54,622 nt of DNA. Origin: an uncultured SAR116 cluster alpha proteobacterium. GTDB taxonomy: Bacteria; Pseudomonadota; Alphaproteobacteria; Puniceispirillales; Puniceispirillaceae. The notes under the pieces are model-generated. The model did no database searches, was not told where the DNA came from, and saw nothing but the letters and a program-made list of their open reading frames with translations. A program made the translations under genes and the position numbers. Location: positions 1 through 54,622 of the forward strand of contig CABYIQ010000009.1 in assembly GCA_902518965.1 (NCBI GenBank), in the 5' to 3' direction. The first letter of the stretch is position 1. Each line of letters opens with the position of its first letter. Positions 16,067-25,479 of this stretch are shown here, piece by piece.

Positions 16067-17374
16067 ATGAGCCAGGATTATAAATTTGATACGCTTTCGC
16101 TTCATGCGGGCCATATGCCTGACGATCGCCATGGTGCCCGTGCTGTGCCAATTTATCAGACCACCTCTTACATGTTCAAAGATACGCGCCATGCCGCTGC
16201 CCTGTATAATATGGAGGTAGGTGGACATCTTTATTCGCGGATCTCTAACCCGACTGTGGCGGTTCTTGAGCAGCGGCTTGCCGCCCTTGAAGAGGCTGCT
16301 GCTTGCACTGCAACAGCATCTGGTATGGCGGCTTTGTCTTCAGCTTTACTGACTATATGCTCATCAGGCGATCACATCGTGGCCTCCGCCCAGCTTTATG
16401 GGGCGAATGTGAATTTGCTGAAATATACCCTGCCCCGCTTTGGTATTGAAACCAGTTTTGTCTCTGCAACAGACCCTGATGGTATCAAGGCCGCAATCCA
16501 GCCAAATACCAAGTTGCTGTTTGGTGAAGTGGTGGGCAATCCCGGTCTCGATATCATGGATATCGAAGGTGTGGGACAGATTGCCCATGAGGCTGGCGTA
16601 CCGCTGATCATTGATGCAACTTTTAACACGCCATGGCTGTTGAAGCCGCTCACAAAAGGAGCAGATATTGTTATTCATTCACTAACCAAATGGATTGGCG
16701 GGCATGGGATTGCCATTGGTGGAGCGGTTGTGGATGGCGGCCGCTTTGACTGGGGTGCATCTGATAAATTCCCCACAATCGCATCCCCGCATTATTCAAT
16801 GGATGGGATAAATTTTCATGAAGAATTTGGCCCGGCAGCATTCACCGCAAAGCTGCGGGCAGAAGCGATGTATAATTTTGGACCCTGCCTGTCGCCAACT
16901 AATGCCTTTCACATTCTGCAGGGGCTGGAAACCCTGCCACTGCGTATGCAGCGTCATATGGATAATACCCGTGCACTGTTGGATTTTCTTAGCACTCATG
17001 AAGATGTCGCTTGGGTCCGCCATCCGGACCTCCCGGATCATCCCGGCCATGACATTGCCAAAAGGCTGATGCCGCGTGGAGCAGGCTCGATTATTGCTTT
17101 TGGTGTAAAAGGCGGGCGCGAGGCAGGCCGTGCTTTTATTGAAGCTGTTGAACTGTCCTCTCATCTGGCCAATGTAGGTGATGCGAAAACACTTGTGATT
17201 CACCCTGCTTCTACTACTCATTCACATATTGACGCAGACGCGATGAAGGCAGGAGGGTTGTCTGATGATATGATCCGTCTGTCTGTCGGTCTTGAGGATG
17301 TTGCTGATATTAAGGCTGATTTTGAAAGCGGCTTCAAAGCCGCCCGCCGGGTTGCTGCTGAGGAACAGCGCTAG
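16067..17374 (+). CDS. O-acetylhomoserine sulfhydrylase family PLP enzyme (MetY-type)
   Basis: A 435-residue Cys/Met-metabolism PLP enzyme. The family start TLSLHAGH, the YSRISNPT motif near residue 57, SGMAALSSAL, the DATFNTP cofactor aspartate region and the Schiff-base lysine in HSLTKWIGGHG near residue 205 all point to the O-acetylhomoserine sulfhydrylase branch. MetY makes homocysteine from sulfide, and can make methionine directly from methanethiol. That is relevant because the block 7 kb upstream is predicted to release both compounds. AGAGGAAG precedes the ATG. Cystathionine gamma-synthase is a less likely alternative given length and the GHG after the lysine. Confidence 0.88.
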   Translation: MSQDYKFDTLSLHAGHMPDDRHGARAVPIYQTTSYMFKDTRHAAALYNMEVGGHLYSRISNPTVAVLEQRLAALEEAAACTATASGMAALSSALLTICSSGDHIVASAQLYGANVNLLKYTLPRFGIETSFVSATDPDGIKAAIQPNTKLLFGEVVGNPGLDIMDIEGVGQIAHEAGVPLIIDATFNTPWLLKPLTKGADIVIHSLTKWIGGHGIAIGGAVVDGGRFDWGASDKFPTIASPHYSMDGINFHEEFGPAAFTAKLRAEAMYNFGPCLSPTNAFHILQGLETLPLRMQRHMDNTRALLDFLSTHEDVAWVRHPDLPDHPGHDIAKRLMPRGAGSIIAFGVKGGREAGRAFIEAVELSSHLANVGDAKTLVIHPASTTHSHIDADAMKAGGLSDDMIRLSVGLEDVADIKADFESGFKAARRVAAEEQR

Positions 17375-17410
17375 GAACTGATTGAGGGCATAGATAAGGA
17401 TAGGCGTGCA

Positions 17411-18205
17411 ATGAAGTTTGAATTCGAACAAATATTTGTCCATATTGCAACGGGCGGCAGGGCGCACAAGGATGGCGCAGACTTTGTTGTCTTTTTGCAT
17501 GGCAGCGGGCAGAGTCATCTGACCTGGGGTCTGCAGAGCCGGTATTTTGCCTATGAAGGCTATAACATTATTGCCCCTGATTTTCCTGGCCATGGTTTAT
17601 CGGGTGGTGCGCCCCTGACCAGCATTGAGGATATGGCAGACTGGCTTGCTAGGCTTCTGGCGGCAATGGGTGTCCAGACAGCCGCCTTCATTGGCCATTC
17701 GCAAGGTTGTCTTGTCGCTCTGGAGATGGCCAGCCGGCATAGCGCATATGTTGACAAGCTGTGCCTGATCGCAGGTGCGGCAGCGATTCCGGTTAATGAA
17801 TGGCTTGTGGATGCCTCTGCCTCAAAAATAGACGCCGCGATTGAGATGATGACTGGCTGGGGTCATGGAAGAACAGCCCATTTTCATGACAACACCCAAC
17901 CGGGGTTTAATCATTTAGGCTTCGGCCGGGCTCTGATGGCAGGTCATGACAAAACCGCCCTGCATGCTGATTTGCAGGCCTGTAATGCCTATAATGAGGG
18001 AGCCGCTGCTGCTGCTGCTGTAACCCAGCCCTGCCATCTGATTCTGGCGGCCAGTGATAAAATGACACCGCTGAAACAGGGGCGCAAACTGGCTGGTATG
18101 ATTCCTCATAGTACAATCACTGAAATTGCCGATGCAGGACATATGCTGCCCAGTGAACATCCTGACGCGGTCAATCTGCCTCTTGCCCAGTTTTTGGCGT
18201 CGTAA
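17411..18205 (+). CDS. Alpha/beta hydrolase
   Basis: A 264-residue soluble hydrolase with the canonical fold: oxyanion region FLHGSGQSH near residue 30, nucleophile elbow GHSQGC near 97-102, acidic residue in AASDKMTP near 217, and histidine in DAGHMLPSEHPD near 240. It lies between the MetY-type gene and the FadJ-like gene in the same direction with short gaps, so it is probably co-transcribed. A thioesterase or ester hydrolase role linked to the acyl-CoA genes is plausible, but no specific substrate can be assigned. It is not S-formylglutathione hydrolase: the elbow and flanking motifs differ. Confidence 0.85.
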   Translation: MKFEFEQIFVHIATGGRAHKDGADFVVFLHGSGQSHLTWGLQSRYFAYEGYNIIAPDFPGHGLSGGAPLTSIEDMADWLARLLAAMGVQTAAFIGHSQGCLVALEMASRHSAYVDKLCLIAGAAAIPVNEWLVDASASKIDAAIEMMTGWGHGRTAHFHDNTQPGFNHLGFGRALMAGHDKTALHADLQACNAYNEGAAAAAAVTQPCHLILAASDKMTPLKQGRKLAGMIPHSTITEIADAGHMLPSEHPDAVNLPLAQFLAS

Positions 18206-18240
18206 AGATATCGGCATTATCAGCTTTTATGGGGTGTGTA

Positions 18241-20553
18241 ATGACATCTGTTTCTCAGTTTTCTAAAATTGCGGTCATTGGAGCCGGTACAATGGGCAGT
18301 GGGATTGCTGCCCAGATTGCCAATGCGGACCTGCCTGTTTTGCTTCTTGATTTGCCGGCCAAGACAGCTGGGCAGCCGCATGCGGCTGCTGCCGCGATTG
18401 ACCGGTTACTGGAATCTGATCCGCCGCAGCTTATGCATAAAAAGCGGGCGCAGTTGATTGCAACTGGCACCATTGATGATGATTTTGATAAGCTGGCAGA
18501 TTGTGATTTGGTCATCGAGGCGGTGATCGAACAGTTGCCGGTGAAACAGGCTTTATATAAACGCTTGCATCAGACGATCCCACCGAATTGTATTGTCACC
18601 TCAAACACTTCAACCATTCCTATAAGCCTGCTAATTGCCGAGATGCCAGTTGATTTTGCCCGCCGGTTTGCAATCACACATTATTTCAATCCGGTGCGCT
18701 TTATGCGGCTTTTGGAGCTTGTGCGGGGTGAGCAAACAGATGAGCCGGTAATCAAAAAGCTGACTGATTTTAATGACCGTGTGTTGGGCAAAGGCGTGGT
18801 CAGATGCGGCGATACACCAGGCTTTCTGGGCAACCGGGTCGGGGTCTATGCGCTGCAGCTAGCCCTGCATGAAGCTATCACTGCAGGCATTCCGATTGAT
18901 ACAGCTGATGCACTGGTGGGCCGTCCGTTTGGAATTCCCAAAACGGGCGTGTTTGGGCTTTATGATCTCATCGGGATTGATCTGATGTCTGATGTCGCCG
19001 CCTCTCTCCGCTCCATCCTGCCAGCAGATGATGCGTTTCATGCGGTGGGTGATGACCCGGCCCTTAACCAGGCGATGATTGCCGCTGGCTATACAGGCAA
19101 TAAAGGCAAAGGTGGTTTCTATCGCGACACAGCGTCTGGGCGTGAGGTGCGGATCATTGAACAGGGAGGCGATGGCCTAGCTTGGCGAAGCGTCGCAACA
19201 GAACTGCCTGCCGCTGCTTCTGCCTCAGCAGAAGCGCAGGCGCGCCAGGCAGAGCCGCTTGACCCCGTCTTACAAGATACTAGTCCTGCAGGTCGCTTTG
19301 CCCAGACGGTTCTAGTTAAAATCCTGTCTTATGCAGCCTCTCTTATCCCAGAAATTTCGACCTCGCCTCAGGATATTGATGATGCGATGAAGCTGGGCTT
19401 TAACTGGCAGCGCGGCCCATTTGAGTTGATTGATGCGGTGGGCCTAGACAGGCTGTGCCAGTTAGCAGATGAACTGGGTCTTGCTTTGCCCCGTCAGCTG
19501 ACAGCGCGCTGCCGTCCCTATTATGCGGTCCATGACAGTCAACTGAATATAGATACTCATGATAAAGGCTACCAGCCGGTTGCCCTGCCAGAGGGGGTAA
19601 TGCGTTTTTCCCTTTCCCGGCGGACAGCTGAAAAGATCTATAGCAATGACGCTGCCAGCCTTTACCGGCTAGAGGGTAATTTGAGGTTAGTCGAATTTCA
19701 CTCAAAGGCAAATGCGCTGAATGATCAGTCCATGCAGATTGTCGCCCAGGCTGCCGCTGATCACGGACATGGGATTGTGGTACATAATGATGCCCAGCAT
19801 TTCTCAGCTGGTGTTGATCTCAACCAGTTTCTGGACTTTATCAAAGCGGGCAGCTGGACAGAGATGGACAGCTTTCTTGTTCGCTTCCAGAACGCTGTGA
19901 AGCAGTTGAAATATTGTCCTGTACCCGTTGTGGGTGCGCCATCTGGTTTGGCGGCAGGTGGCGGCTTTGAAGTGCTGATGCATTGCGATAAGCTTGTCGT
20001 GCATTCAAATTCAACCCTTGGCCTAGTTGAATCTGGGGTCGGGCTGGTGCCTTCTGGTGGCGGTGTGAAGGAGAGCTATCTGCGCTGGTATCAGGTCAGT
20101 GGTGACTGGGATGAGGCGGCCTGGCAGACCTGGATGCAGATAGGCTATGGTCGCACCGGCACATCACCTGAATTGTCCGCAAAATTTCAGTATTTCCGCA
20201 CCGGTCATGATGTTGCACTTCTCAGCCGTGATCGGCTCCTCCCCCTGGCGATAGATACAGTTCGGCAGATGCAGGACAGTTACGTCCCGCCAAAGCCAAC
20301 AGCTGTGCAACTGGCCTCACCTCAGCTGATGGACAAAATGAAGGCCTTCATGGAAGACGGTGTCGCCAGAGGAGATTTTGCTCCCCATAACAAGGTTGTA
20401 GCGATGCAGATTGCCACCATCATTGTGGCCAGTAAGGATGAAGCGCAGCACAGCGATGAGCAGGCTTTGTTCGACCGTGAAAGACGAGCGTTTCTAAACC
20501 TAGCAAAAACAGACAAGACCGGCAAATGGATCGCTGCCTTGTTGAGGGCATAA
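18241..20553 (+). CDS. Bifunctional 3-hydroxyacyl-CoA dehydrogenase / enoyl-CoA hydratase (FadJ/FadB-like)
   Basis: A ~770-residue fusion with the dehydrogenase first and the crotonase second, the reverse of E. coli FadB and common in alphaproteobacteria. The NAD site GAGTMGSGIAAQ is near residues 14-25, the dehydrogenase catalytic region HYFNPV near 145-150, the second helical domain near 340-430, and the crotonase domain near 490-680. Both hydratase glutamates are kept, in GGGFEVLMHCD and GLVESGVGLVPSGGG. It would carry out hydration and dehydrogenation in beta-oxidation; no thiolase lies beside it. The ATG at 18241 is preferred because GGGGTG precedes it, with an ATG at 18229 as alternative. 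It ends convergently with an ABC ATPase gene. Confidence 0.92.
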   Translation: MTSVSQFSKIAVIGAGTMGSGIAAQIANADLPVLLLDLPAKTAGQPHAAAAAIDRLLESDPPQLMHKKRAQLIATGTIDDDFDKLADCDLVIEAVIEQLPVKQALYKRLHQTIPPNCIVTSNTSTIPISLLIAEMPVDFARRFAITHYFNPVRFMRLLELVRGEQTDEPVIKKLTDFNDRVLGKGVVRCGDTPGFLGNRVGVYALQLALHEAITAGIPIDTADALVGRPFGIPKTGVFGLYDLIGIDLMSDVAASLRSILPADDAFHAVGDDPALNQAMIAAGYTGNKGKGGFYRDTASGREVRIIEQGGDGLAWRSVATELPAAASASAEAQARQAEPLDPVLQDTSPAGRFAQTVLVKILSYAASLIPEISTSPQDIDDAMKLGFNWQRGPFELIDAVGLDRLCQLADELGLALPRQLTARCRPYYAVHDSQLNIDTHDKGYQPVALPEGVMRFSLSRRTAEKIYSNDAASLYRLEGNLRLVEFHSKANALNDQSMQIVAQAAADHGHGIVVHNDAQHFSAGVDLNQFLDFIKAGSWTEMDSFLVRFQNAVKQLKYCPVPVVGAPSGLAAGGGFEVLMHCDKLVVHSNSTLGLVESGVGLVPSGGGVKESYLRWYQVSGDWDEAAWQTWMQIGYGRTGTSPELSAKFQYFRTGHDVALLSRDRLLPLAIDTVRQMQDSYVPPKPTAVQLASPQLMDKMKAFMEDGVARGDFAPHNKVVAMQIATIIVASKDEAQHSDEQALFDRERRAFLNLAKTDKTGKWIAALLRA

Positions 20554-20584
20554 AGTGCGCTGAAGGTGCGGCGGGGGGGATTTC

Positions 20585-21214
20585 TTAGGCGCCCAGCCGG
20601 TAAGGCGGTTTGTCAGGCAGAGCTTCATCACGTGGGTCATGGCTGACCAGCAGGACAGGTAGCTTTCGCTTTACAGCTTCTTCACGGACCAGCTTCACCA
20701 TCTCCTCACGCCGGCCTCCGTCAAGGCTTGAAAACGGCTCATCCAGCAACAGCGCCCGTGGTTGGGCTAACAGTGTGCGCAAAAGCGCAAGTCGGGCCTG
20801 CTGGCCGCCTGATAGGGTTTGCGGATCACGCAGGCCCATACCGGCCAGCCCAGCCTTGTCCAGCGCGGCTTTAATAGCGTTTGTGCGGGCTGTACCAGTG
20901 ACATTAGCAACCAGTCCAAAGCCCAGATTATCCGCAACAGTCAGATGCGGAAATAATAGCGGGGTCTGAAATAACAGGCCAAGCTGGCGCCGCTCAGCAG
21001 GCAGATCAGAAACAATGCGCCCGCCCAGCCTGACTTGTCCGCTAGCGCGCAGTCCTGGTGTTTGCAGCCCGGCTATCCAGCGCAGCAGACTTGATTTTCC
21101 TGCCCCGCTTGGTGCAGTCAATAAGCAGATCTCGCCCGGGGCGATCGTCAGGTTTAGGCCGGAAAAGAGCGGAACCGCGCTAAAACCTAATTCAATGTCA
21201 CATAATTCAAGCAT
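20585..21214 (-). CDS. ABC transporter ATP-binding protein, YnjD-like
   Basis: A 209-residue nucleotide-binding subunit: Walker A TAPSGAGKSSLLR near 34-46, Q-loop LLFQTPLLFPHLT near 84-96, signature LSGGQQARLALLR near 138-150, Walker B ALLLDEPFSSLDGG near 155-168. Short ATPases of this type belong to importers of the molybdate/iron/thiamine group; with the divergent binding protein and permease next door it makes a YnjBCD-like system. The unusual point is orientation: in E. coli the three genes are collinear, but here the ATPase is transcribed away from the other two. Substrate unknown. Confidence 0.88.
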   Translation of the reverse strand: MLELCDIELGFSAVPLFSGLNLTIAPGEICLLTAPSGAGKSSLLRWIAGLQTPGLRASGQVRLGGRIVSDLPAERRQLGLLFQTPLLFPHLTVADNLGFGLVANVTGTARTNAIKAALDKAGLAGMGLRDPQTLSGGQQARLALLRTLLAQPRALLLDEPFSSLDGGRREEMVKLVREEAVKRKLPVLLVSHDPRDEALPDKPPYRLGA

Positions 21215-21465
21215 ATCAATCTCTGCTTCTATCGCCTGAAGGCCTTCTTTTCAGTGATGCAGTCTTTTAGCCTATTGCTGCGGTATAGCCGAACTCTGTT
21301 GTGAGTTGAAAGCTGTTTTGCCAGGCATTCAAAAATTTATGGTTTGTTTCGTAGATTCTTTACCTGTTTTTTATATACTGTCGCTAAATGGCCTGTCTGG
21401 CCACATCATTTGGGCCCTGTCCTCTCAGCGGGGTCCTTATGTTACGAAACATGGAGGCTCCTATC
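21215..21465. other. Divergent intergenic region of the YnjBCD-like transporter
   Basis: About 250 bases between the ATPase gene and the binding-protein gene. On the plus strand TATACT at 21374-21379 is a reasonable -10 box, but no good -35 is spaced from it. Downstream, TGGCC-TGTCT-GGCCA and a GGGCCC / GGGTCC pairing could fold the leader of the binding-protein gene. GGAGG lies 8 bases before the ATG at 21466. I looked for a thiamine pyrophosphate riboswitch and did not find its conserved core. Confidence 0.4.
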
Positions 21466-22725
21466 ATGACCGCACAGCTTTCTTTTCCTTCATTTTCTGT
21501 TCTCTGGATGTTGTCTGCCTTAAAGGCACTATTTGCTGCAGGGCTTATGGCTTTTCTGCCTTTTTCGACCATGGCTGCAGATAAATTTGAAACCTTTGTT
21601 GATCAGGCCCGTGGTCAGTCTGTTTATTTCAATGCTTGGGGCGGCTCGCCGGCAATTAATGCCTATATTGCCTGGGCAGCAGATCAGCTGAAAGTCCGGA
21701 ACGATATTACCCTTATTCATGTCAAGCTGACCGATACGGCTGATGCGGTCAGCCGCATTCTGGCGGAGAAGACAGCCGGCAAGACATCTGGCGGCTCTGT
21801 TGATCTGGTTTGGGTAAATGGCGAGAATTTTGCCTCGCTGAAACGCCAGAACCTGCTTCAGGATGAAGGCTGGGCCTTTTCCCTGCCGTCTTTTACCTAT
21901 ACGGATTCTGCTGCACTGCCTGCGCTTATAAGTGATTTTGCAACCCCAACAGACGGACTTGAATCGCCCTGGGGCCGGGCCCAGCTGGTGTTTGGCTATG
22001 ATACAGCTTATGTGGCCGCTCCTCCACGCTCAGCCGCCGCGCTGTCTAACTGGGTAAAGCAGGACGACAATCAGGGCCGTTTTACTTTTCCAAGGCCCCC
22101 TGACTTTACAGGCACCAGTTTTTTGAAACAGATTGCGCTGGAAGTTGTGCCGGACAGCAGCATATTTGCAGCACCTGCCCCTGCTGACATGGATTCTGCG
22201 GATGCGATGCTCGAGCCCCTTTGGGCCTGGCTTGCGGATGTGTCCTCTAATTTGTGGCGGGCAGGCCGGCATTACCCAGTCAACTATACTGATATGGTGC
22301 GCCTGCTGGGAGATGGAGAGGTGGCAATTGCCATGGCCTTTAATCCAGCCGAATTCTCAAACGGGATTGCACAAGGCATTCTGCCGGATACTGTCCGCAG
22401 CTATATTCATGAGGGCGGCACGCTGGCAAATGTGCATTTTGTGGCGATCCCCTTTAATGCGAATGGTCCGGCGGCTAAGGTAGTGGCCAATTTTCTGCTC
22501 TCACCAGAAGCCCAGCTGCGCAAAGCCAATTCTGAGATCTGGGGCGATCCGACCGTCTTATCGATGGCCAAATTGCCCCCTGAAGATGCTGCTGCCTTTG
22601 CTAGTCTGCCGCGTGGGATAGCGACTTTATCTGATGCGCAACTATCACGCAGTCTTGCTGAACCGCACCCATCCTGGGTGAAGGTAATTGAACAGGGCTG
22701 GGAGAAACGCTATGCCGCAAATTAG
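21466..22725 (+). CDS. ABC transporter substrate-binding protein, YnjB-like
   Basis: A 419-residue periplasmic solute-binding protein. The start at 21466 is chosen because GGAGG lies 8 bases upstream and the resulting N-terminus is a signal peptide: hydrophobic LWMLSALKALFAAGLMAFL ending near STMAADKFE, with likely cleavage after the Ala-rich site. The mature protein begins with a beta strand QSVYFNAWGG, and SVDLVWVNGENFASLK and GDGEVAIAMAFNPAEF match the YnjB branch of bacterial solute-binding proteins. An upstream in-frame ATG at 21388 would bury the signal peptide. The permease gene follows after 33 bp. The ligand of YnjB-type proteins is not established. Confidence 0.87.
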   Translation: MTAQLSFPSFSVLWMLSALKALFAAGLMAFLPFSTMAADKFETFVDQARGQSVYFNAWGGSPAINAYIAWAADQLKVRNDITLIHVKLTDTADAVSRILAEKTAGKTSGGSVDLVWVNGENFASLKRQNLLQDEGWAFSLPSFTYTDSAALPALISDFATPTDGLESPWGRAQLVFGYDTAYVAAPPRSAAALSNWVKQDDNQGRFTFPRPPDFTGTSFLKQIALEVVPDSSIFAAPAPADMDSADAMLEPLWAWLADVSSNLWRAGRHYPVNYTDMVRLLGDGEVAIAMAFNPAEFSNGIAQGILPDTVRSYIHEGGTLANVHFVAIPFNANGPAAKVVANFLLSPEAQLRKANSEIWGDPTVLSMAKLPPEDAAAFASLPRGIATLSDAQLSRSLAEPHPSWVKVIEQGWEKRYAAN

Positions 22726-22758
22726 GTTTGAGCGGATGTATAAAAGGTGACCTCCCGC

Positions 22759-24507
22759 ATGTCAGGCCAGCTCTTTACCGCCCACCATACGGTTCTGGCG
22801 GCCGGTACTAAAGTGATTCTGGTTTTTGTCCTTACGCCGGTGCTGGCCGGGCTTGTCGGGGCTGTGTTGCCGGCAACAGGCTGGTTCCCACCTTTAGGTG
22901 GGGATTCGATTTCACTTTCACCACTGCGCAACTTTCTGTTAGAACCAGGCCTCATGACATCTGTCAGTCTCTCCATCTTTACTGCATTGATGGCGACCAC
23001 ATTGTCTTATTTGTTGGCGATAGGTCTGCTGGCGGTTCTGGTGGGCACAGGCGGGGGAGCGTTTCTGACCCGTTTGATCTCACCGCTGCTGTCTGTCCCA
23101 CATATCACCATAGCGGTGGGTTTTTTATTTCTGCTGCAGCCCAGCGGCTGGCTGATACGCCTCCTCTCGCCGTGGGCTACAGGTTGGGACCGGCCGCCCA
23201 ATCTGAATCTTGTGCCGGATGAAGCGGGCTGGATGCTGGTTACAGGGCTGGTGGCTAAGGAAGTGCCGTTCCTTATTTTGATGGGATTATCTGCGGCCAG
23301 CCAGATTGATGCTCGCCGCCTGCTGGAAGTTGGACGCTCGCTTGGATACGGCCCTCTGACTAGCTGGTATCTGGTGGTGCAACCCCAGCTGGGCCGTCGT
23401 CTTTTCCTGCCGGTGATGATTGTGCTGGTGTTTTCCGTCTCTGTTGTGGATATGGCCCTTGTGCTTGCCCCGTCTACACCGGCGCCGCTGGCGGTGCGCA
23501 TTCTAGTCTGGTTCCGTGATCCAGATCTTATGCGCCAGTTTGTAGCTGCGGTGGGTGCGTTGGCCCAAATGGGTTTGGCACTGATCTGCTGTGCTATCTG
23601 GGTAGCTGCCTCTGCTATCTGCGCGCGGGTGATCCGTCACATCTGCTGGTCTGGCTGGCGGCTTACGACACATCCGCTTCTGGCTCGTGTAGGCCGATTC
23701 TGGCTGTTAGGACTGGCTGTTCTACCCTGCGCTTTGGCTGCAGCGGGGCTCACCTCATCTCTAATCTGGGCCTTTGCTGATATTTGGCGCTTTCCGGACG
23801 GCCTGCCATCCCGTTGGGGGCTGCAGGCTTGGATGATGACAAGTGATGGGCTGTTGCATGCGGCTTTAACCAGCCTTGTTCTGGGCTTGGCGGCAGCTTC
23901 TGTATCTGTGTTTGCAGCCGTGTTTTGGCTGGAAGGCGTTTCTGCTCGAACAAGGACAGGACAGATTGGGGCGGCGGACAGGTTGGCGGGCTCGCAAGCT
24001 GAGGGGCTGATTTATCTGCCACTTCTAATCCCCCAGGCTGCGTTTCTATTCGGGCTTCAGATCCTGCTGATATGGCTAGGGGCAGATGGTATGTTTCTGA
24101 CACTTTTATGGGTACATGTAGTATTTGTCTTTCCTTATGTGATGCTGTCGCTGGGGCCGTCGTGGCGACGGTTTGATAGAAGTTTTACAGATTTGGCTGC
24201 CAATCTTGGTGCAGGGCCATGCCGTCGTTTCTGTGCGGTGAAACTACCAATTTTGCTGATCCCTGTATTGACTGCCTTTGCAGTGGGATTTGCTGTCTCA
24301 CAAGCGTTATATCTGCCGACCGTATTTGCCAGTAACGGACGAATCGCAACCCTGACAACAGAAGCGGTAATCCTTGCATCAGGCGCCGGCCGTCAAACCC
24401 TGGGAGCTGCCTCTCTTTTACAGATGGCACTGCCGCTAGCTGTTTTTCTGTCGGCGGATTTGATTGGCTTAGCCAGATTCCGCCGCTTCAGCTGGTTCAG
24501 GGTTTAG
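22759..24507 (+). CDS. ABC transporter permease, YnjC-like (fused double permease)
   Basis: A ~582-residue membrane protein with two binding-protein-dependent permease halves, as in YnjC and the ThiP/FbpB type. Each half has about six hydrophobic segments and an EAA-type loop: LLEVGRSLGYGPLTSW in the first half and FTDLAANLGAGPCRRF in the second. The ATG at 22759 has AGGTGA upstream; a GTG at 22747 is in frame. It is in an operon with the binding protein, and the ATPase comes from the divergent gene. Inner-membrane location is certain; substrate is not. Confidence 0.88.
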   Translation: MSGQLFTAHHTVLAAGTKVILVFVLTPVLAGLVGAVLPATGWFPPLGGDSISLSPLRNFLLEPGLMTSVSLSIFTALMATTLSYLLAIGLLAVLVGTGGGAFLTRLISPLLSVPHITIAVGFLFLLQPSGWLIRLLSPWATGWDRPPNLNLVPDEAGWMLVTGLVAKEVPFLILMGLSAASQIDARRLLEVGRSLGYGPLTSWYLVVQPQLGRRLFLPVMIVLVFSVSVVDMALVLAPSTPAPLAVRILVWFRDPDLMRQFVAAVGALAQMGLALICCAIWVAASAICARVIRHICWSGWRLTTHPLLARVGRFWLLGLAVLPCALAAAGLTSSLIWAFADIWRFPDGLPSRWGLQAWMMTSDGLLHAALTSLVLGLAAASVSVFAAVFWLEGVSARTRTGQIGAADRLAGSQAEGLIYLPLLIPQAAFLFGLQILLIWLGADGMFLTLLWVHVVFVFPYVMLSLGPSWRRFDRSFTDLAANLGAGPCRRFCAVKLPILLIPVLTAFAVGFAVSQALYLPTVFASNGRIATLTTEAVILASGAGRQTLGAASLLQMALPLAVFLSADLIGLARFRRFSWFRV

Positions 24508-24611
24508 GAGGACTTGTGTTTTGCACTAGATGTGGCGTTTGCCAGCTCTCAGCCATTGCCCGTCTGCTTGCACCTGTGTAACTTTTATCTGCGTATGAAA
24601 ATTAGGATTGA

Positions 24612-25460
24612 ATGGGTGCAGAAGGGTTAGTGGAAGGGATGACGGTGACAGGATATGACTTTACGGGCCGCAAGGTTGTGATCACTGGTGGAGGCAGCGG
24701 GACAGGGGCCTGTATGGCCCGTCATTTCGCGGCTTCTGGGGCGCATGTTATCATTGCTGGACGCCGCAAATCAGCTCTTGAGGCGGTTGCCGAAGGTTTC
24801 GATACGATCTACCCTTTCGTTTGCGATGTTACTATAGAAAAGGCTATTTCGGACCTGTTTGATTTTGTGGAGGCAAAAGAGGCTACCCAATCTGTGGCAG
24901 ATATCGTGATCGCTAATGCTGGCATCGCGGCCAGCGCGCCCCTCGACAAGACAGATCGTAGCCTGTGGGACCAGATAATCGCAGTAAATCTGACTGGCCC
25001 GTTCCTGACGTTGCGTGAGGGGCTGGCACGAATGAAGGCGGCCCACTGCCGGCAGGGGCGGCTGATTGCGATTGCATCAATGACGGCCAAGCGAGCCTAT
25101 CCATATATTTCGGCTTATGCTGCCAGCAAACATGGGGTTCTGGGGCTGGTGAAATCAGCAGCCTTAGAAGTTGCGGCTCTTGGCACTGGCGGCTCTGAAT
25201 CTGAACAGAAAAATATCACAGTCAATGCGATCTGTCCGGGTTATCTGGATACTGAAATGACCCAGTCCTCAATTGCTAATATCGCCGAAAAAACAGGCCT
25301 TTCGTCCGAACAGGCAGCTGAAAAGCTGCATAGTTTCTCACCGCAGAAACGGCTATTCACGGCTGATGAGGTAGCTCAGGCGGCCCTTTATCTAGCTAGC
25401 CCGGCAGCGTCAGGCATTAATGGGCAGGCCCTGTCTATTGACGGGGGAGAAACCTGGTAA
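24612..25460 (+). CDS. Short-chain dehydrogenase/reductase (SDR)
   Basis: A 282-residue classical SDR. The cofactor motif ITGGGSGTGACMA lies near residues 24-36, NAG near 101-103, the catalytic Ser in ASMT near 155-158 and the YAASK catalytic Tyr/Lys near 170-174, followed by NAICPGYLDTEM. Its C-terminus SGINGQALSIDGGETW is that of 3-hydroxyacyl- and 3-hydroxybutyrate-type reductases. ArgArg after the second strand (AGRRKS) suggests NADPH use. AGGA lies a few bases before the ATG at 24612; an internal ATG at 24639 is less likely. It stands alone and converges with the glyoxalase gene only 8 bp away. Substrate not determined. Confidence 0.87.
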   Translation: MGAEGLVEGMTVTGYDFTGRKVVITGGGSGTGACMARHFAASGAHVIIAGRRKSALEAVAEGFDTIYPFVCDVTIEKAISDLFDFVEAKEATQSVADIVIANAGIAASAPLDKTDRSLWDQIIAVNLTGPFLTLREGLARMKAAHCRQGRLIAIASMTAKRAYPYISAYAASKHGVLGLVKSAALEVAALGTGGSESEQKNITVNAICPGYLDTEMTQSSIANIAEKTGLSSEQAAEKLHSFSPQKRLFTADEVAQAALYLASPAASGINGQALSIDGGETW

Positions 25461-25464
25461 AACA

Positions 25465-25479
25465 GCAGCTACCAGCTGC
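25465..25479. terminator. Candidate bidirectional terminator between convergent genes
   Basis: A perfect inverted repeat GCAGCT-ACC-AGCTGC overlaps the stop codon of the minus-strand glyoxalase gene and follows the SDR stop by 4 bp. Short T-runs (TTTT) lie on both outer sides, 5-7 bases from the stem. The stem is only 6 bp, so its strength is uncertain. Confidence 0.4.

Noticed and set aside
17411-18205. Alpha/beta hydrolase as S-formylglutathione hydrolase, partner of the formaldehyde dehydrogenase
   Set aside because: The nucleophile elbow and flanking motifs are not those of the FghA family, and it lies 10 kb from adhC in an acyl-CoA context.
21376-21465. Possible thiamine pyrophosphate riboswitch on the minus strand, prompted by GCTGAGAGG next to a C-rich stretch
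   Set aside because: Only a CTGAGA-like piece is present; the ACCTGAT and GGATAATGCCAGCG core that defines the element is missing.
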